Shown: positions 34,320 to 43,401, counted from the first letter of the stretch. The stretch is 64,000 nt of DNA from an uncultured Prevotellaceae bacterium (GCA_900315075.1 OMXV01000005.1:62001-126000); one strand, 5' to 3'. A program made the numbers and translations. The notes: a model not told the origin generated them from the sequence alone.

Positions 34320-34487
34320 ATGAAAAAATACATGGCACCAAAAGCAAAAGTGAGAACCATGCAATTCTCACACGCTATTATGTTCGTTTCAAAACCTGTT
34401 GACGAAATAGGCTTCAATGAAGATGCCGCCAATACCGGTGGCTTCGACACAGGCTCGCTGCCATCATCCAAGAGCGTCTGGGAATGA
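34320..34487 (+). CDS. 55-residue peptide of unknown function
   Basis: The frame runs from ATG (34320-34322) to TGA (34485-34487), 12 nt after the preceding stop, and is closed by a terminator at 34533-34590. The peptide starts MKKYMAPKAKVRTMQFSHAI and ends GGFDTGSLPSSKSVWE, acidic and glycine-rich in its second half. It has no signal peptide or membrane segment. Short 'MKKYMxPK' peptides directly behind secreted-protein genes appear to be a recurrent type in Prevotella-like genomes, to my recollection; their role is not known to me. Confidence 0.6.
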   Translation: MKKYMAPKAKVRTMQFSHAIMFVSKPVDEIGFNEDAANTGGFDTGSLPSSKSVWE

Positions 34488-34532
34488 TAGCATCATAGGG
34501 ACATACCCTGTGTGTGTGTCCGAAAAACAAAT

Positions 34533-34595
34533 CTACGGACTTCAAGGATTATGTGGACTATTATCGTCCCAAAGTCCTTGAAGTCCGTAGCCTTT
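34533..34595. terminator. Strong bidirectional terminator
   Basis: CTACGGACTTCAAGGA (34533-34548) pairs perfectly with TCCTTGAAGTCCGTAG (34575-34590), followed by CCTTTTT. It lies between the convergent peptide gene and the methyltransferase gene. Confidence 0.85.
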
Positions 34596-34621
34596 TTGTA
34601 GAAAGATTACAGCAAGAAAAA

Positions 34622-36046
34622 CTATTTGTTTCCCTCTGTTTTGAGTTGTGACACAATCCTCCATTCCTGTGGATAGAGATTGTTGGAGCGGGTGCCGAGG
34701 TGTTTCATGAAACCTAAGGGGAGGTTCTTATATGTCATCAATACCCAGCCACGGGGCGTGGTGGGGGGGAGGGTGATGGCCTCGCGGCGCAAGTAGCGAA
34801 TGGCTTCTTCGTAGGACAAGGCATATTCTTTAAAGGCTCCATGATGAAGTGAAGATGACAGTGCTAAGGCATGGCAGGGCACAAAGTCGTGGCCACGTAT
34901 CGTTGCCACTTCCACACCAGCATGAAGAATACACAGACCTTTCAGCCTGTCATAGATATGCTGCCACCATCGGGGTATGGCACGAATGACCTCCCCTTGT
35001 TGGATAAAAACAAAGGACTCGTTATCGGTAAGCCATTCTGTTACAGGTAGTGCCTTTTGGCATTCCGTCGATACACTCTTCTTTTTCTTGCGGTCTTTCT
35101 TGTCAGGGACTTCATCTAATATGCTTGCTCTTTCTCCTTCCTTGCGAAGGATTGCCATAAAAAGACCCTCACCATGTGAGATACCGGGGATGAAACGATA
35201 AACAGGGGCATTCAGCGAGGGTAATAGACTGCCTGTGATGCCCCATTGCTCTTCGATATCTAAACCAATGGCTTCTGCTCCCAACTTCTCCATCATCCAT
35301 GCAATATTTTCTTCATTTTCCTTTGTGTTCAATGTGCAGGTGGAATAGATAAGAAGTCCACCGGGGCGCAGGCATGCCCAGGCATCGGCGACAATCTCGC
35401 GCTGCAACTGTTGGCATTTCAACACATTCTTCACCGACCATTCATCAATAGCTCCTGCATCCTTGCGGAACATTCCCTCGCCAGAGCAGGGGACGTCGGT
35501 GAGGATGGCATCGAATAGCAGTCCGCTGCGACGATAGTCTGCTGGGGTGGCGTGTGTTGCCATCGCATCAGGATGTCCCCATTTTTGTATGTTCTCCATC
35601 AAAATGTTGGCACGCTGTCGCACAACCTCATTGCTGATCAGCACACTGCCAGTAGGTAGCGCAGCACGGAGGGCAGTCGATTTGCCACCAGGGGCGGCGC
35701 AGAGGTCGAGCATCAGCACGGGATGCTGGATGTGTTGACGTACCACGTGGTCAATGAACATCGAGGCGGCTTCCTGCACATAGTATCCACCAGCATGGAG
35801 TAGGGGGTCAAAAGTGAAATTCGGACGGGTGTTGAGATAAAATCCATCCTGGCACCAAGGTACGGGAGCATCAAGAGGAAAGGTAAAGGATGATTCCCCT
35901 CCATCACAGACAATCTGACTGACTTTCAGTGAATTGAGCCTTATACTCGTGATAGGTGCTGCCGACAATCCTTTGAGCAGACGCTCAAACAATGTGTCGC
36001 CCATCATTTCACGAGTGTAGGAAGTAAAATCGGCTGGAAGGAGCAT
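34622..36046 (-). CDS. RsmF/NOL1-NOP2-Sun-type rRNA cytosine-5 methyltransferase
   Basis: 474 residues. The N-terminal part leads into the SAM-binding motif LMLDLCAAPGGKSTALRAAL, then FDAILTDVPCSGEGMFRKD with one catalytic Cys and LLIYSTCTLNTKENEENI with the second, the pair typical of RNA m5C methyltransferases. The C-terminal 170 residues (ATIRGHDFVPCHALAL, LGFMKHLGTRSNNLYPQEWR) match the extra RNA-binding domain of the RsmF branch. Expected target is 16S rRNA in the cytoplasm; the exact position is not predictable. It lies 14 nt behind porE on the same strand, so they are probably co-transcribed. Confidence 0.9.
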   Translation of the reverse strand: MLLPADFTSYTREMMGDTLFERLLKGLSAAPITSIRLNSLKVSQIVCDGGESSFTFPLDAPVPWCQDGFYLNTRPNFTFDPLLHAGGYYVQEAASMFIDHVVRQHIQHPVLMLDLCAAPGGKSTALRAALPTGSVLISNEVVRQRANILMENIQKWGHPDAMATHATPADYRRSGLLFDAILTDVPCSGEGMFRKDAGAIDEWSVKNVLKCQQLQREIVADAWACLRPGGLLIYSTCTLNTKENEENIAWMMEKLGAEAIGLDIEEQWGITGSLLPSLNAPVYRFIPGISHGEGLFMAILRKEGERASILDEVPDKKDRKKKKSVSTECQKALPVTEWLTDNESFVFIQQGEVIRAIPRWWQHIYDRLKGLCILHAGVEVATIRGHDFVPCHALALSSSLHHGAFKEYALSYEEAIRYLRREAITLPPTTPRGWVLMTYKNLPLGFMKHLGTRSNNLYPQEWRIVSQLKTEGNK

Positions 36047-36060
36047 TGGATAGTTAGGAG

Positions 36061-38124
36061 TTAATCTTCGATGAAGAAATCGTCTTCATCTTCTATTTTC
36101 CGCTTTTCTTTCTTCGGCTCAGGAAGATTGGTGGGGTTGCCTTCTTTGTCGAAAATACCGTATGTGGTGCGGAGGACGATGAATTCCGTGCGGCGGTTCA
36201 ACTGATTGCAGATTTCCTGTTGGTCGTTGTCCAACTCGCTGATAAATTCAGGTGTAAGCACATCACCTTCCTTGAGCCATGGGTATTGATCGGCGAGTTT
36301 TTTACGCACCACTTTGGGCTTTTCCTTACCATAGCCCTTGGGCGAAAGACGGTCGCTGGCAATGCCATGTGCTATAAGATATTCTACTACAGACTCAGCA
36401 CGACGTTGTGACAGTCCAATATTGTATTGCTGACTACCCACAAGGTCGCAGTGGGCGCTAAGCTCGATGGTCACATTAGGATTCTCGTTTAAAAGCACTA
36501 CCAGCTCGTCCAATGCCTGGGTGGATTCTGGACGCAGTGTGGCTTTATTATAGTCGTAGAAGATGTTGTCTATCATCACAGGGACGGTGATGTTGGCCAA
36601 GGGGAATTGCAGGACATGTTCCACCGACTCGTCGGTTTGAACGATATGCAACTCTTCCTTATGATTCAAATAGCCTCGGCAAGTGCCAAGGAACACATAA
36701 TCTACACCAGGCTCTAACACTTTCTCAAACGACCCATCGCTCTTCACACTTAGCTTCTCATTGGTGCCGTCGTTGCCTACCATATAAACCTGAGCGGCAG
36801 TTAGTTCATAGCCATCACGCTCATAGACCCAACCTTTAACCGTTTGGATAATCTCAGGCTTCTCAAAGCTGAAAATATGGTCCCAGCCACGGCCGTCGCC
36901 ACGGTTTGAGCAGAAGAAACCACGATTGTGAGGTCCTTCGAAGGTCATACCGAAATCATCGCCTTGTGAGTTGAGCGGATAGCCTGGGTGTTCCAACTCC
37001 CATGTTCCCTCCTCAGTCACACTGGCAATAAAAATGTCGAGTCCGCCCAAGCCTTGATGGCCATCGGACGAGAAATATAGGTCGCCATTGGGGCGGAACG
37101 TTGGAAACATCTCATCACCAGGGGTGTTGATCTGTGGACCTAAATTTTCTACACCACCCATGCCTGAACTGGTGAGGCGTACACGCCAGATGTCGAGTCC
37201 TCCCTCACCGCCCATCATGTCGGAGCAGAAATAGAGCCATTCGCCATCGGGTGATACAGCGGGATGTGCATAGCTCGATAGGGTGTCTCGAGTGATTTCC
37301 ACCTCTGTACCTTTGCCCCAGGAGGCATCAGAACGGCTGGATTTCATAATCTTGGCATAGCGCGGATAGGAGGGGTCGGAAGAACATTGGGTGAAGTACA
37401 TTTCACGCTGATCGGCAGAGAAGCAGCAGGCACCTTCATCATACTCGCTGTTCAGTCCCGACTCAATTCTTTCGGGTTTGCTCCATTTTCCTTTGTCGTC
37501 TTTCTGTGAGAAGAAAATGTCGCCGCATTTTGTGCCTGTGATGCCGCTGAGTTCGTCGCCTTGGGCTTCATTGCGGGTGGAGGTGAAGAACAATTGGTCG
37601 TGTTCTTCTCCAAAAAGCATCGGACTGTAGTCGGCACGGCGGGAATTAAACAAATCCATCTTTTTCACCGTGTAGCGTGAACCTGCCTCTTTCGCTTTGG
37701 GGGCGGCTTCGGCAGCAGCTAATCCTTCCTGTACCAAAGGGTTGTCGGGTAGCGAATCGAGGGCTATCTTGTATTCTGCTAATGCCTCTTTGTAGTTGGC
37801 ATTTTTCATCAACTGGCGGGCAAATAAAAGATGTGTCTCACCATCGTCTTGCTTATAGCGGATGACATTGCGATAGGCGGCGATAGCTTTTTGAGTGGAG
37901 TTGATGCGTTCATAGCAGAAAGCCATCTTTCGGGCGATTTGTCCTCGCCGGTCACGCTCCTTGGCGGATGTCTTGGCGTATGCAGTCTTGAATTCGTTGG
38001 CGGCATCAAAATATTCACCTAAAGCCAGGTATTTCTCACCTCGCTTCAGGTTTTTGTCTGCTCCGCAGGAAACGGTCAGCAGTGTCGCCAATAATAATGA
38101 TAAAAGAAATGTTGCCTTGCGCAT
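36061..38124 (-). CDS. porE: PorE-like T9SS outer-membrane lipoprotein (TPR, propeller, OmpA)
   Basis: 687 residues. Lipoprotein signal (LLLATLLTVSC, Cys near 20); TPR-like helices to about 150 (RGEKYLALGEYFDAANEFKT); WD40/PD40-like propeller blades about 165-430 (RADYSPMLFGEEHDQLFFTS, HPAVSPDGEWLYFCSDMMGG, MFPTFRPNGDLYFSSDGHQG); a carboxypeptidase-regulatory-like beta domain about 435-510; and an OmpA peptidoglycan-binding domain about 530-650 (NIFYDYNKATLRPESTQALD, LSQRRAESVVEYLIAHGI). This domain order is that of PorE, a structural T9SS component that anchors the machine to peptidoglycan. The several secreted proteins with T9SS-like tails in this window are its likely clients. It ends with a charged tail. 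Confidence 0.82.
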   Translation of the reverse strand: MRKATFLLSLLLATLLTVSCGADKNLKRGEKYLALGEYFDAANEFKTAYAKTSAKERDRRGQIARKMAFCYERINSTQKAIAAYRNVIRYKQDDGETHLLFARQLMKNANYKEALAEYKIALDSLPDNPLVQEGLAAAEAAPKAKEAGSRYTVKKMDLFNSRRADYSPMLFGEEHDQLFFTSTRNEAQGDELSGITGTKCGDIFFSQKDDKGKWSKPERIESGLNSEYDEGACCFSADQREMYFTQCSSDPSYPRYAKIMKSSRSDASWGKGTEVEITRDTLSSYAHPAVSPDGEWLYFCSDMMGGEGGLDIWRVRLTSSGMGGVENLGPQINTPGDEMFPTFRPNGDLYFSSDGHQGLGGLDIFIASVTEEGTWELEHPGYPLNSQGDDFGMTFEGPHNRGFFCSNRGDGRGWDHIFSFEKPEIIQTVKGWVYERDGYELTAAQVYMVGNDGTNEKLSVKSDGSFEKVLEPGVDYVFLGTCRGYLNHKEELHIVQTDESVEHVLQFPLANITVPVMIDNIFYDYNKATLRPESTQALDELVVLLNENPNVTIELSAHCDLVGSQQYNIGLSQRRAESVVEYLIAHGIASDRLSPKGYGKEKPKVVRKKLADQYPWLKEGDVLTPEFISELDNDQQEICNQLNRRTEFIVLRTTYGIFDKEGNPTNLPEPKKEKRKIEDEDDFFIED

Positions 38125-38164
38125 ATTCCTTATAATAACGATTCCCTCGCTTTTTTATTGCAAT

Positions 38165-38172
38165 CAAAAGTA
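38165..38172 (-). promoter_or_regulatory. -7 box upstream of porE
   Basis: The minus strand reads TACTTTTG about 40 nt before the ATG at 38124. No clear -33 element. Confidence 0.4.
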
Positions 38173-38240
38173 ATAAAATGAGGATTTAGGACTCTAAAGC
38201 CTTTTATCCATATGCTGCGGTTCCGCCTGGCATCCAAAGT

Positions 38241-40364
38241 CTATTTAAATGGTAACCTGTAGGTACAGCCTTCTTTCCAGCGACTGCAGCCATAGGCCGC
38301 ATGGCCTTTGATGATGTGGCCGATTCCGCAGAGAGGGCAGGTTTTTCCTTCCATGTTGTCATTAGGGGCCAGTGCCTGTCCCGCATTATTCGGAATACTC
38401 TGATTACTCGGAATACTCTGATTACTCGGAATACTCTGATTATTCTGATTACTCTGATTATTCTGATTACTCCGATTATTCTGATTACTCTGATTATTCT
38501 GATTATCCACTATCTTGGTCTCCTTCTTTTTCGCTGGAGCCTTCTTTTTCTTTTTTAGGTCTTCTTCAGTGAGCACAGTGATACGACGGTTGGTGTTGTC
38601 GGCGAGCACTTGCCTGACAATTTCATAGATTTGCTGTTTTAATTCACTGATAAACTGTGCAGGGTCGTAGGTCTTGTGTTCGATGTCGCGGAGTTTCTTC
38701 TCCCAGATACCCGTTAATTCACAACTTTTGAGAAGTTCCTCGCGAATAGTGTCAATCAATTCGATGCCAGTGGCAGTGGCGATAAGGCTTTTACGCTCTC
38801 TGCGGATATAATGTCTTTTGAAGAGGGTCTCGATGATGCCGGCACGAGATGAGGGACGACCGATGCCATTCTCTTTCAAGGCTGCTCGCAGCTCTTCGTC
38901 TTCAACAAATTTACCGGCTGTTTCCATGGCACGCAGTAAGGTGGCTTCGGTGTAGTATTTCGGCGGCGTTGTCCATTTTTCGGAGAGAGTGGGGGTGTGG
39001 GGACCACTTTCGCCAACGGTGAATTCTGGGAGTGACTTTTCCTCGTCGTCTTTTTTATCCTCATCAGGCATCTTCACGTCTTTTTCATAGACCACACGCC
39101 AGCCGGGTTGTTGAATTTGTTTACCCGTTACTTTGAAATCCACAGTGTCAACCTTGCCTAAGACAGTGGTTGTGGTGAATTTGCAATCGGGATAGAACAC
39201 GCTGATGAATCGACGAGTCACCAAGTCATAGACATGCCGTTCAAAATCTGTGAGGTGCGTGGCTGGCACACCCGTGGGGATGATGGCGTGGTGGTCGGTG
39301 ACTTTAGAACTGTCGAATACCTTCTTGCTCTTCGGGAGCTTTTTGCCTATAAGGGGTTGGGTAAGTGTTTCATAACCACGCAATCCTGCCAATATCTTAG
39401 GACATTGTGGATAGACGTCGTCACTCAGATATTGAGTATCTACACGGGGGTAGGTGGTGAGTTTTCGTTCATAGAGTGTTTGGATGGTTTTGAGGGTGGT
39501 GTCGGCACTCATGCTGAACTTTTTGTTGCAGTCCACCTGCAAGGAGGTAAGGTCATAGAGGTGGGGTGGGGCCTCAGTGCCTTTCTTCTTCTGTATGTCG
39601 GTTACGGTGAAAGGTTTGTCCTGAATGAGAGCAAAAGCCTGTTCGCCTTCCTCCTTGCTCATGAACTTTCCTTTTGTGGCGGTAAAAAGCGTGTCGCGGT
39701 AAATTGTGGAGAGCACCCAGTATGGCTCAGGGACGAAGTTTTCGATTTCCCGTTGACGTTTCACAATAAGAGCTAAAGTGGGCGTTTGCACGCGCCCGAT
39801 GCTCAACACTTGTCGATTCTGGCCATATTTCAGGGTATAGAGACGCGTGGCATTCATACCCAATATCCAGTCGCCAATGGCGCGACAGAGACCGGCAAAA
39901 TAGAGTGATTGGTATTCCGACTGGTCTTTCAGTTTGCTGAAACCCTCGCGGATGGCCTCGTCGGTCATCGACGATATCCACAGCCGTTTTACAGGGCAGG
40001 TGGCTTTGGCCTTCTGCATCACCCAACGCTGAATCAACTCACCTTCCTGCCCAGCATCACCGCAGTTGATAATGCCATGGGCATTCTGCATCAGTTTTTC
40101 GATGATAGAAAATTGCTTTTCGATACCTTTTTCGTTGATGAGCTTGATACCAAACCGTTGAGGTATCATAGGCAACGTACTTAGTGCCCATTGTTTCCAT
40201 AATGGGGTGTAGTCGTCTGGCTCCTTCAATGTGCAGAGGTGCCCAAAAGTCCATGTCACCTGATACCCATTGCCTTCCATATAGCCATCGTGTGGTTTTG
40301 TCGCCCCAATGATACGGGCGATGTCTTTGGCTACGCTGGGTTTCTCGGCAATGCAAACTATCAT
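38241..40364 (-). CDS. topB: DNA topoisomerase III
   Basis: 707 residues. Toprim domain at the start (VCIAEKPSVAKDIARIIGAT, INCGDAGQEGELIQRW), type IA topoisomerase core with SIGRVQTPTLALIV and the active-site Tyr in LTTYPRVDTQYL near 304, and ALKENGIGRPSSRAGIIETL. The C-terminus has a single topoisomerase zinc-finger-like module (CPLCGIGHIIKG ... GCSRWKEGC). Between core and zinc finger, about residues 620-658, is a repeat-coded Asn/Gln/Ser linker (units NQN, NQS, IPS) from a 9-bp array. The enzyme resolves single-stranded DNA tangles in the cytoplasm. Upstream sequence (40365-40539) is AT-rich without a recognisable promoter for this strand. Confidence 0.93.
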   Translation of the reverse strand: MIVCIAEKPSVAKDIARIIGATKPHDGYMEGNGYQVTWTFGHLCTLKEPDDYTPLWKQWALSTLPMIPQRFGIKLINEKGIEKQFSIIEKLMQNAHGIINCGDAGQEGELIQRWVMQKAKATCPVKRLWISSMTDEAIREGFSKLKDQSEYQSLYFAGLCRAIGDWILGMNATRLYTLKYGQNRQVLSIGRVQTPTLALIVKRQREIENFVPEPYWVLSTIYRDTLFTATKGKFMSKEEGEQAFALIQDKPFTVTDIQKKKGTEAPPHLYDLTSLQVDCNKKFSMSADTTLKTIQTLYERKLTTYPRVDTQYLSDDVYPQCPKILAGLRGYETLTQPLIGKKLPKSKKVFDSSKVTDHHAIIPTGVPATHLTDFERHVYDLVTRRFISVFYPDCKFTTTTVLGKVDTVDFKVTGKQIQQPGWRVVYEKDVKMPDEDKKDDEEKSLPEFTVGESGPHTPTLSEKWTTPPKYYTEATLLRAMETAGKFVEDEELRAALKENGIGRPSSRAGIIETLFKRHYIRRERKSLIATATGIELIDTIREELLKSCELTGIWEKKLRDIEHKTYDPAQFISELKQQIYEIVRQVLADNTNRRITVLTEEDLKKKKKAPAKKKETKIVDNQNNQSNQNNRSNQNNQSNQNNQSIPSNQSIPSNQSIPNNAGQALAPNDNMEGKTCPLCGIGHIIKGHAAYGCSRWKEGCTYRLPFK
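38391..38507. repeat. In-frame 9-bp tandem array inside topB
   Basis: Thirteen contiguous 9-bp units: CGGAATACT, CTGATTACT, CTGATTATT, CCGATTATT and CTGATTATC variants. The length of 9 keeps the frame and codes for a polar linker on the minus strand. A related 9-bp array occurs at 54628-54708. Confidence 0.9.
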
Positions 40365-40539
40365 TTGAGCTTTACTTTATTCGGTTAATATAATTATACG
40401 AATTTTGTCGTTTTACACTATAATATAAAATATAATTCTAAGTCTTTTCACCCTCTTTCTTTTCAGGGCAAAGATTGTACTTAAATTGGTTCGTTTTGAA
40501 AAAAACAATGCAAAAGTACGAAAAAAACGGCAAAAAAAA

Positions 40540-40569
40540 TTGCGACTTACTTTTTTTTCATTATATTTG
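40540..40569 (+). promoter_or_regulatory. Promoter of lutABC
   Basis: TTG (40540-40542), 19 nt, TATATTTG (40562-40569), matching the Bacteroidota consensus and giving a leader of about 40 nt. Confidence 0.7.
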
Positions 40570-40613
40570 CAAAATCTAACCTGCCAACACTAAATCTATT
40601 AACAATATAATAC

Positions 40614-41351
40614 ATGAAAATCGGTCTATTTATTCCATGTTATGTCGATGCCGTCTATCCAGATGTCGGTGTCGCAACCTATAAATTGCTCAAAAGCTTA
40701 AAACTCGATGTCACCTATCCCCTCAACCAGACATGCTGTGGGCAACCTATGGCTAATGCCGGGTTTGAGAAGATGGGTTTGTCTCTGGCTGAGAAATTCG
40801 AAGAGATGTTCAAGGATTTCGACTATGTCGTGGCACCATCGGTCAGTTGTACGGCTTTTGTGAAAATCAACTACCCTCGTTTGCTTGAAGGAAAACACGA
40901 ATGTGTCACTGCCGGCAAGATAATGGATGTGGTGGAGTTTCTTCACGATGTCATCAAGGTCAAGCAGTTGCCGGGGGATTTCCCACATAAAGTGAGTCTT
41001 CACAATTCATGTCATGGTGTGAGAGAATTAGGACTGAGTTCACCCAGTGAGATGAATGTGCCGAAATTCAACAAAATCCGTGACTTGCTCGAGCTGAAGA
41101 AAGGCATCACCGTAGTGGAGCCGGAAAGACCAGACGAGTGTTGCGGATTCGGCGGCATGTTCTCTGTCGAAGAGAAAGATATCTGCGCACAGATGGGTTA
41201 CGACAAAGTGAAGCGACACATCGCTACAGGGGCAGAATATGTCACTGGTCCCGATTGTTCCTGTCTGATGCACATGGCTGGTGTCGCCGATAAGCGCGAC
41301 ATGAAGATTAAGTTTATTCACGCAGTAGAAATTTTAGCAGCAGGACTATGA
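40614..41351 (+). CDS. lutA: LutA-like Fe-S oxidoreductase subunit
   Basis: 245 residues, two cysteine-rich CCG-type domains: LNQTCCGQPMANAGF with APSVSCTAFV, and LHNSCHGVRELGL with DECCGFGGMF and GPDCSCLMHM. Such proteins (also named YkgE) form part of the LutABC complex that oxidises L-lactate to pyruvate in the cytoplasm, passing electrons onward. It begins the operon under a good promoter and overlaps lutB by 4 nt, and the three-gene order lutA-lutB-lutC is complete. Lactate is the expected substrate by homology. Confidence 0.9.
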   Translation: MKIGLFIPCYVDAVYPDVGVATYKLLKSLKLDVTYPLNQTCCGQPMANAGFEKMGLSLAEKFEEMFKDFDYVVAPSVSCTAFVKINYPRLLEGKHECVTAGKIMDVVEFLHDVIKVKQLPGDFPHKVSLHNSCHGVRELGLSSPSEMNVPKFNKIRDLLELKKGITVVEPERPDECCGFGGMFSVEEKDICAQMGYDKVKRHIATGAEYVTGPDCSCLMHMAGVADKRDMKIKFIHAVEILAAGL

Positions 41352-42724
41352 GCACAGCACATTCAAAAGCAGCAAAAGAGTTCTTAAAGGACCAAAAATA
41401 TGCCACATGGCACGATGCCACATTCTGGTCGGTGCGTACAAAGAGAGATAACATGGCGTTCGGACTGGAGGAGTGGGAACAATTGAGAGACAAGGCTTCG
41501 GCCATCAAGCGTCATACACTTACACATCTTGACGAATACTTAGAGAAGTTTGCCACCAATGCCGAGAAAAATGGCTGTATCGTGCACTGGGCAAAAGATG
41601 CCGATGAATTCAATGAGATAGTTTATGGCATACTTAAGGACCATAATGTGAAAAAGATGGTCAAAAGTAAGAGCATGCTCACTGAGGAGTGTGAAATGAA
41701 CCCCTTCCTTGAGGAGCATGGCATCGAAGTCGTGGAGACTGACCTTGGTGAGCGCATTATCCAACTCAAGGGACAGAAGCCCAGCCACATCGTGATGCCC
41801 GCCATCCACCTCAACCATGATGACGTGGGTGAACTGTTTGAGGAGAAACTCGGTACGGAGAAAGGCAATCACGACCCAACATACCTCACCTATCAGGCAC
41901 GTCTGAGCCTCCGCAATGAGTTCCTTACCGCCGATGCTGGTATGACAGGTGGCAATTTCGGCATCGCCGAGACAGGCGACATCGTGGTGTGTACAAATGA
42001 GGGTAACGCGGATATGAGTACCTCATGCCCGAAACTTCATATCGCAGCCATCGGACTGGAGAAAATCATCCCCAATTACGACTGTCTGGCGGTATTCCAA
42101 CGTATGCTCTGCCGGGCAGGAACAGGACAGCCCACCACAACTTTCACCTCGCATTTCCGCAAGGCAAGACCAACGGCTGACAAAATGCATATCATCCTTG
42201 TAGATAATGGTAGAAGCGACTGGATTGCCAATCCTGAGCATTGGGAGACACTAAAATGTATCCGCTGTGGCTCGTGCATGAACTCATGTCCGGTCTATCG
42301 CAGGAGCGGCGGTTATTCCTATTCCTATTTCATCCCCGGGCCTCTGGGCATCAACTTAGGCATGTTGCGTGATGTCAAAAAACACAGTGGCAATGTTTCC
42401 GCATGTACACTCTGTCTGAGTTGCCAGTGTGTGTGTCCTGTGAAAATCGACTTGGGCGACCAAGTATACAAATGGAGGCAACAACTGGATGACTTTGGTA
42501 CGGCCAATAGTCAGAAGAAACGGATGTGTAAGGGTATGAAGATGCTATTCGGAAAGAGTGGAATGTATAATACCGCTATGAAGTTCGCACCTATGGCCAA
42601 CTGGGTACCGTCTTTCCTCATGAACAGTGGACTCAACCCCTGGGCTGCTGGACACAAGATGATGAAATTCCCAAGGTACTCTTTCCAGGAGTTATGGAAA
42701 AAAGGAAAAGTAGAGGATAGTTAG
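41348..42724 (+). CDS. lutB: LutB-like iron-sulfur protein
   Basis: 458 residues. An LUD-type N-terminal region (MVKSKSMLTEECEMNPFLEE, HIVMPAIHLNHDDVGELFEE, GMTGGNFGIAETGDIVV) is followed by two 4Fe-4S cluster motifs: CIRCGSCMNSCPVYRRSGG and CTLCLSCQCVCPVKIDLGD. This layout is that of LutB (YkgF), the electron-transfer subunit of the lactate-oxidising LutABC complex. Start overlaps lutA (ATGA). A 41-nt gap holding CAATTTT repeats separates it from lutC. Confidence 0.92.
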   Translation: MSTAHSKAAKEFLKDQKYATWHDATFWSVRTKRDNMAFGLEEWEQLRDKASAIKRHTLTHLDEYLEKFATNAEKNGCIVHWAKDADEFNEIVYGILKDHNVKKMVKSKSMLTEECEMNPFLEEHGIEVVETDLGERIIQLKGQKPSHIVMPAIHLNHDDVGELFEEKLGTEKGNHDPTYLTYQARLSLRNEFLTADAGMTGGNFGIAETGDIVVCTNEGNADMSTSCPKLHIAAIGLEKIIPNYDCLAVFQRMLCRAGTGQPTTTFTSHFRKARPTADKMHIILVDNGRSDWIANPEHWETLKCIRCGSCMNSCPVYRRSGGYSYSYFIPGPLGINLGMLRDVKKHSGNVSACTLCLSCQCVCPVKIDLGDQVYKWRQQLDDFGTANSQKKRMCKGMKMLFGKSGMYNTAMKFAPMANWVPSFLMNSGLNPWAAGHKMMKFPRYSFQELWKKGKVEDS

Positions 42725-42760
42725 GAATTTTCAATTTTCAATCTTCAATTTTCAATTTTA
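42725..42760. repeat. CAATTTT tandem words before lutC
   Basis: GAATTTTCAATTTTCAATCT followed by TCAATTTTCAATTTTAG fills the lutB-lutC gap. Same family as 26821-26850. Confidence 0.7.
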
Positions 42761-42765
42761 GAATT

Positions 42766-43347
42766 ATGAGCAAAAAAGAAGATATCCTGTCAAAATACAG
42801 GAAAAATGTCAAACAAAAATTCGACATGCCACGTCTCGATGATATCAAGGGAATCAAATACCCTGATACGTTGAAACAGTTCATCTCCATGACCGAGACG
42901 GTTGGCGGTAAAGTTAGGGAACTCAAACCCAATGAGGATATCAATGAGGTCATACGGGATCTTTATCCCGATGCCAAGGAGATAGCCAGCAATCTACCCG
43001 AAATCACCATTGCCACCAGAAATCCCGATACCATAGGTTCACCACAGGCGCTCAATGGCACAGATGTCGGGGTGGTGAAGGGCGTCTTTGGGGTCGCAGA
43101 GAACGCTTGTGTTTGGATACCGCAGACCATGATGGAGAAAGCCGTGTGTTTCATCTCCGAGAATCTCGTTATCTTGCTCGACAAGAAAGAAGTTGTCGAT
43201 AACATGCATGAGGCATACAAGCGCATCTCTTTCAATGACTATGGCTATGGCTCCTTTATCAGCGGACCATCCAAAACTGCTGATATCGCCCAGGTGCTCG
43301 TCATGGGCGCGCAGGCGGCAAGAAGCGCCACCGTCATTCTCATCTAA
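42766..43347 (+). CDS. lutC: LutC-like LUD-domain protein
   Basis: 193 residues forming an LUD domain: GSPQALNGTDVGVVKGVFGV, NACVWIPQTM, CFISENLVILLDKKEVVDNM and SFISGPSKTADIAQVLVMGA. LutC (YkgG) is the third subunit of the lactate-oxidising complex in the cytoplasm. It is a little shorter than many LutC proteins, which reach about 210-240 residues. It closes the operon. The repeat-filled gap before it may affect translation, but the ATG and frame are clear. Confidence 0.92.
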   Translation: MSKKEDILSKYRKNVKQKFDMPRLDDIKGIKYPDTLKQFISMTETVGGKVRELKPNEDINEVIRDLYPDAKEIASNLPEITIATRNPDTIGSPQALNGTDVGVVKGVFGVAENACVWIPQTMMEKAVCFISENLVILLDKKEVVDNMHEAYKRISFNDYGYGSFISGPSKTADIAQVLVMGAQAARSATVILI

Positions 43348-43380
43348 GTAAAAATGAGGCGCTAGTCAAAGTAAAAATGA

Positions 43381-43401
43381 GATGCAAGTACCACTTGCAT
43401 C
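43381..43401. other. Perfect hairpin between lutC and the PrsW gene
   Basis: GATGCAAG pairs with CTTGCATC around TACCA. It has no T run, so it is a weak terminator candidate. Upstream, GTAAAAATGAG occurs twice (from 43348 and from 43371). Confidence 0.5.

Noticed and set aside
38301-38572. Plus-strand frames made of repeated SDYSEYSDYS or TLIILITLII words
   Set aside because: They are antisense translations of the 9-bp array inside topB; the real product is the Asn/Gln/Ser linker of topoisomerase III.
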